From CAZCVI01 sp964502145 (lineage in GTDB: Bacteria; Acidobacteriota; Aminicenantia; UBA2199), in contig CAZCVI010000127.1 of NCBI GenBank assembly GCA_964502145.1, positions 1 through 15,071 of the forward strand: a DNA stretch of 15,071 nucleotides, written 5' to 3'. Positions 12,193 through 15,071 of the stretch are shown piece after piece. Positions within the stretch are counted from its first letter, which is position 1, and each line of letters begins with the position of its first letter. Position numbers and translations under genes: made by a program. Under the pieces are notes generated by a model. It searched no databases. It saw only the letters and a list, made by a program, of their open reading frames with translations, and was not told the DNA's origin.

Positions 12193-14915
12193 GCCTTCCA
12201 ATAATTATTTTTGAAGATGAAAAACGTGTGAGTTAAAAAAAGATTCTCCTGGTAGCGGTACGGTGTATCCCATGACAACTCTTCCTGCTTGGCGATTTCC
12301 TCCCTGATGGTGCGCGTAAAGTAAGAGTTTAACTCTTCATCGGCAGTGAGCACGCGCGTATCTTCACCCAATAAAGCATCAATCATGGCTTTCTTCAAGG
12401 TGGTAATCCGCTTGGTTTTCACCTCTTCCTCACCAATAGCGGAAGGAAAAAAATTATAAATATAAAGCACATCGAACATTTTTTTATTAATGCGGTTAAT
12501 GCGCCCAACGCGCTGAATGACACGGGTGGGATTGTACGGGATATCATAGTTAAAAATGGCACCAGCACGATGCAAATTATACCCCTCGGAAATCGCATCC
12601 GTGGCAATCAGCATATCATAATCATCCTTTTGCGTATCCCATCCCGCGTCGAAATTCTCTTTGATGATGCGTTTCTGTTCCGGGCTGGCATCCGCACCAG
12701 TATACTTAAACACGCGACAAGAATCCTTTAAACAGTCATATAAATAATTGGCGGTATCCGCATAATAGGTGTATACCACCAGTTTGCGGGCCGGTTCCTT
12801 TTGCAGCATGTCACGCGTGATGGTGGCGAAATGGAGCAGCTTGGGATCACTGGGAATGGTATCGTCCTTAAACCAATTGGCGCGGATGCGTTCCAGTATG
12901 GCGATATCTTTCAAAATATCCTGCTTAAAGGCCACCTTTAATTCATTGGCGGGAATAAACTCAAAACCCTTTTGCTTGAGTTTCTCAATATTTTCGCTGA
13001 ACAACAGGTCTTCCATCATCGGGTCCGTGTGGTCCAGGTCGTTTTCCCATACATCCTCTACTTGCGGAATGCCGCCCCGTTTAAAAATAGGCACGAGCTT
13101 GGCTTTATCGTACCAGTCCAACATGAACCGGGAAGAATTAATCATGGTATTCAAGGTTTTTTGGAACGCAAAAATAGAACTTTCAAACCGGGAGACCAAA
13201 AGACGGCGCATCATCTGCGCCATGTTAATTTGCGATTGCCGGAACAACTGCTCATCACCAAACTCCTCGGTGATTTGTGCGCGATATTTCTTAAAATCCT
13301 TTAAATACAGCACCGGTTTATAACGGGCGCCAGTAAAACCCTGCGTTTCCTGATCTGCCTCCGCTGGACTGATCTGCTTTAACGTATCCCTGTAAAGCGG
13401 CGTAAGAGGTCCCAACTGGTATTCCAAAGCGACTGGGTCTTGCACCAGGGGAAAAGAAATGCCCTGGGTAATTAAATCTTCCTGGTAACTGTCTATCGCT
13501 TCCAGGTCCAGACGGGTGCGGCGGATAATGAGGGGGGCCAGAAGAGTACGGATTTGATCGGCCAGGGCTTTGATACTTTTTTTAATTTGTTCGGGCGGTT
13601 CAAACTTGGATTTACGCGCTTTTTCAATACTCTTATATTCAATAATCAACCGTTTAAATTCATGGGAGAGATTCTCCACGGTTTGGATCGTGGATTTGGC
13701 GGGAACTTGGAAGAGTTTGATCATGGAAAAAATATCCTGGGGCCGGTTACTGTAAGGCGTAGCACTGAGCAGCACCACTTTGTTGCGCTGGCACAAGCGG
13801 TGCAGCAAACCGTAACTTTCGGTGGCTTCATTGCGGTATTTGTGGGCTTCATCAATAATAATGAGCAATTCTTCAGCGCCATCATTTTCAGCCAGAGCAT
13901 TTTCAATGAGACCACTGCTGTAAACGCGGGCATTAAAATCAAAATCCCAACGGAACGCTTCCCATTGTTCCATGAGGTGCGGCGGGGCAATAATAATGGT
14001 CTTCAGACCCAGATTATAAGCCACCACCGAAGCAATAATACTTTTTCCCAGGCCTACCACATCGGAAATAATCACGCCATTGTGTCGTTGGATGATCGTG
14101 AGCGCCATATCAATGGCATCGGTTTGATACTTTAAATTAAAATAGCGTTGCTTGGAAATTTCACCGGGATATTTTAAGTGTTTTTCCTGCTTGAGGGAGA
14201 ACAACTCGTCCAGCACTCGGACATACAACCAGAAGGGTTTGAAGTCCGTATCATTATTGAGCCAGATTTTTTTTACTACCTGTTCTTCAAAAACATTTTG
14301 GATTTCGGGCACCGCAATATCCACCGCTGTTTTCCATAAGTCATCGAAGAAAACTTTCCCTTCCTGGTAATCTCTGGCGTCCCGGAGCACCACATTTAAT
14401 TCATGTCTTTTTTCCAAACCAGACAGGGAGAGATTACTGGAACCGGTGATCACGGTGCCGGGGAATTCACCGCCCTGGGTATGGGAGGGCAGGTTTTCAA
14501 AGAGGTAGAGTTTCGCGTGGTTGGGTGCCATGGTTTTTTTAACTTCCAGCGAGCCGTTTTTGATCTTTTCTAGATAAAGCGTGAAGGCTGCTTCTTTTTC
14601 AGGGTGATCGAAGAAGTCCGTATCATTGCACAGGCTAACCAATGAATGATAAAACGAGTCCCGTGCGGCACCGCGTGAGTTTTCCACTTTTTCCAGCAGG
14701 GAGAACTCTTTGATTTTGTTTTGCATATCCAGTTCGATATCCATGCCCACCAGGATGCGCAGGTGTTTGTCGCCGAGATTCTTATACAAGACTTGAAACC
14801 CGGAGAAAAAGAAATACCCCACCAGGAAAAAAAGATTATTGGCAGAAGGTAGAATATTTTCAAAGACCTCTTTGAGGAATTTAGATTGGTTGGTGATCAA
14901 CGATTGGCCAGACAT
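12189..14915 (-). CDS. PLD-nuclease/SNF2-type DEAH helicase fusion (908 aa)
   Basis: Residues ~1-200 form a phospholipase D-like domain with one HKD-type site: NHAKLYLF (H133, K135) and TGSSNLSLSGL (~157-167). A superfamily 2 SNF2-like helicase follows: DVVGLGKS (Walker A, ~285-292), LIIIDEAHK (DEAH at 355-358), LLSATPYSN (~382-390), a long insert, then ATDAISEGYNL (~771-781) and VIQRVGRINRI (motif VI, ~799-809). PLD-like domains of this kind are often nucleases, and such PLD-SNF2 fusions occur in prokaryotic defence islands; one enzyme would move along DNA and cut it (inference). All ATPase motifs and the His/Lys pair look intact. AAGGAG lies 10 nt before the ATG. It is the first gene of the cluster, under a promoter that contains a palindrome. 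Confidence 0.87.
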   Translation of the reverse strand: MSGQSLITNQSKFLKEVFENILPSANNLFFLVGYFFFSGFQVLYKNLGDKHLRILVGMDIELDMQNKIKEFSLLEKVENSRGAARDSFYHSLVSLCNDTDFFDHPEKEAAFTLYLEKIKNGSLEVKKTMAPNHAKLYLFENLPSHTQGGEFPGTVITGSSNLSLSGLEKRHELNVVLRDARDYQEGKVFFDDLWKTAVDIAVPEIQNVFEEQVVKKIWLNNDTDFKPFWLYVRVLDELFSLKQEKHLKYPGEISKQRYFNLKYQTDAIDMALTIIQRHNGVIISDVVGLGKSIIASVVAYNLGLKTIIIAPPHLMEQWEAFRWDFDFNARVYSSGLIENALAENDGAEELLIIIDEAHKYRNEATESYGLLHRLCQRNKVVLLSATPYSNRPQDIFSMIKLFQVPAKSTIQTVENLSHEFKRLIIEYKSIEKARKSKFEPPEQIKKSIKALADQIRTLLAPLIIRRTRLDLEAIDSYQEDLITQGISFPLVQDPVALEYQLGPLTPLYRDTLKQISPAEADQETQGFTGARYKPVLYLKDFKKYRAQITEEFGDEQLFRQSQINMAQMMRRLLVSRFESSIFAFQKTLNTMINSSRFMLDWYDKAKLVPIFKRGGIPQVEDVWENDLDHTDPMMEDLLFSENIEKLKQKGFEFIPANELKVAFKQDILKDIAILERIRANWFKDDTIPSDPKLLHFATITRDMLQKEPARKLVVYTYYADTANYLYDCLKDSCRVFKYTGADASPEQKRIIKENFDAGWDTQKDDYDMLIATDAISEGYNLHRAGAIFNYDIPYNPTRVIQRVGRINRINKKMFDVLYIYNFFPSAIGEEEVKTKRITTLKKAMIDALLGEDTRVLTADEELNSYFTRTIREEIAKQEELSWDTPYRYQENLFLTHTFFIFKNNYWKA

Positions 14916-14960
14916 AGCGTGTACTCTCCTTTGTATTGATTACATTCAAGAATATGCATG

Positions 14961-14993
14961 TTTTACTATACCCAAAAACCCAGTAAAAAGCAA
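14961..14993 (-). promoter_or_regulatory. Helicase promoter with overlapping palindromic operator candidate
   Basis: On the minus strand TATAGT (14965-14970) is the -10 and TTGCTT (14988-14993) a fair -35, with a 17-bp spacer. TTTTACT (14961-14967) and AGTAAAA (14982-14988) are perfect 7-bp inverted arms, 14 bp apart, covering the -10 and touching the -35. A dimeric repressor bound there would block transcription of the helicase. No obvious regulator gene is adjacent within the window. Confidence 0.55.
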
Positions 14994-15071
14994 GGAGAAT
15001 TTTTGAATTCAAAGCCAAATCTTTGAGAGTACCATAAAATCAAGTGGGAGGAATGGGAATTATGGGAAGAA

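Noticed and set aside
12769..14135. Long plus-strand frames opposite the helicase gene
   Set aside because: Antisense to intact helicase motifs and without recognisable domains or ribosome-binding sites.
9892..14915. Gabija or DISARM system
   Set aside because: Gabija needs a UvrD-type GajB next to the OLD nuclease, while the helicase here is SNF2-type with a PLD domain. DISARM needs drmA/drmB and usually a methylase, none of which is present.
1..15071. tRNA, rRNA or riboswitch
   Set aside because: No cloverleaf with a T-arm motif, ribosomal RNA segment or familiar riboswitch core was seen in any intergenic region; this was judged by eye only.

Overview
The window reads as a piece of AT-rich accessory chromosome from an uncultured bacterium. 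The organism is not pinned down. The secreted six-bladed propeller with its Cys-rich peptide partner and the GG-leader RiPP precursor are typical of Bacteroidota. Similar genes plus abundant intergenic repeats also fit lineages such as Aminicenantes (inference). Nearly all genes are on the minus strand; the exception is a HigA-like antitoxin.

Region 1 (about 1-2322) is a tight minus-strand operon behind a clear promoter. It encodes a membrane-anchored thioredoxin-fold protein, a secreted six-bladed beta-propeller protein and a small secreted eight-Cys peptide resembling NVEALA peptides. The last two genes overlap by ATGA. Region 2 (2323-3078) has no convincing gene. It holds one copy of a short mobile repeat, a 12-unit array of about 21-bp mini-hairpins, and an inverted-repeat element. 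Region 3 (3079-5899) holds three toxin-antitoxin-like modules: a Doc (Fic-fold) toxin with its large DNA-binding partner, a nucleotidyltransferase with a small partner whose mRNA looks nearly leaderless, and a HigA-like antitoxin whose HigB toxin survives at most as a frameshifted tail. Region 4 (5900-7702) is mostly non-coding. It holds two more copies of the mobile repeat, solo repeat ends, a 10-unit 21-bp array and one real gene, a Cys-rich RiPP precursor with a near-consensus promoter.

Region 5 (7703-14993) is the main find and looks like a defence cassette. In transcription order it encodes a PLD-nuclease/SNF2-helicase fusion, a small basic protein made of two copies of one motif, an OLD-family ATPase-Toprim nuclease, a DUF4177-like small gene broken by an in-frame TAA, a HARE-HTH/PDDEXK restriction-endonuclease-like protein, and a DUF1016 (YhcG-like) nuclease that has lost its N-terminus. 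The first promoter carries a palindrome spanning -10 to -35. A second strong promoter, whose -35 box overlaps the helicase stop codon, drives the small protein and the OLD nuclease. I cannot match this set to a named system: it lacks the UvrD partner of Gabija and the other components of DISARM.

Two small genes are easily missed or mis-started: the interrupted DUF4177-like gene at 9676-9849 and the extra N-terminal coding sequence of the DUF1016 gene (8552-8635). Several starts were moved on the basis of ribosome-binding sites or promoters.
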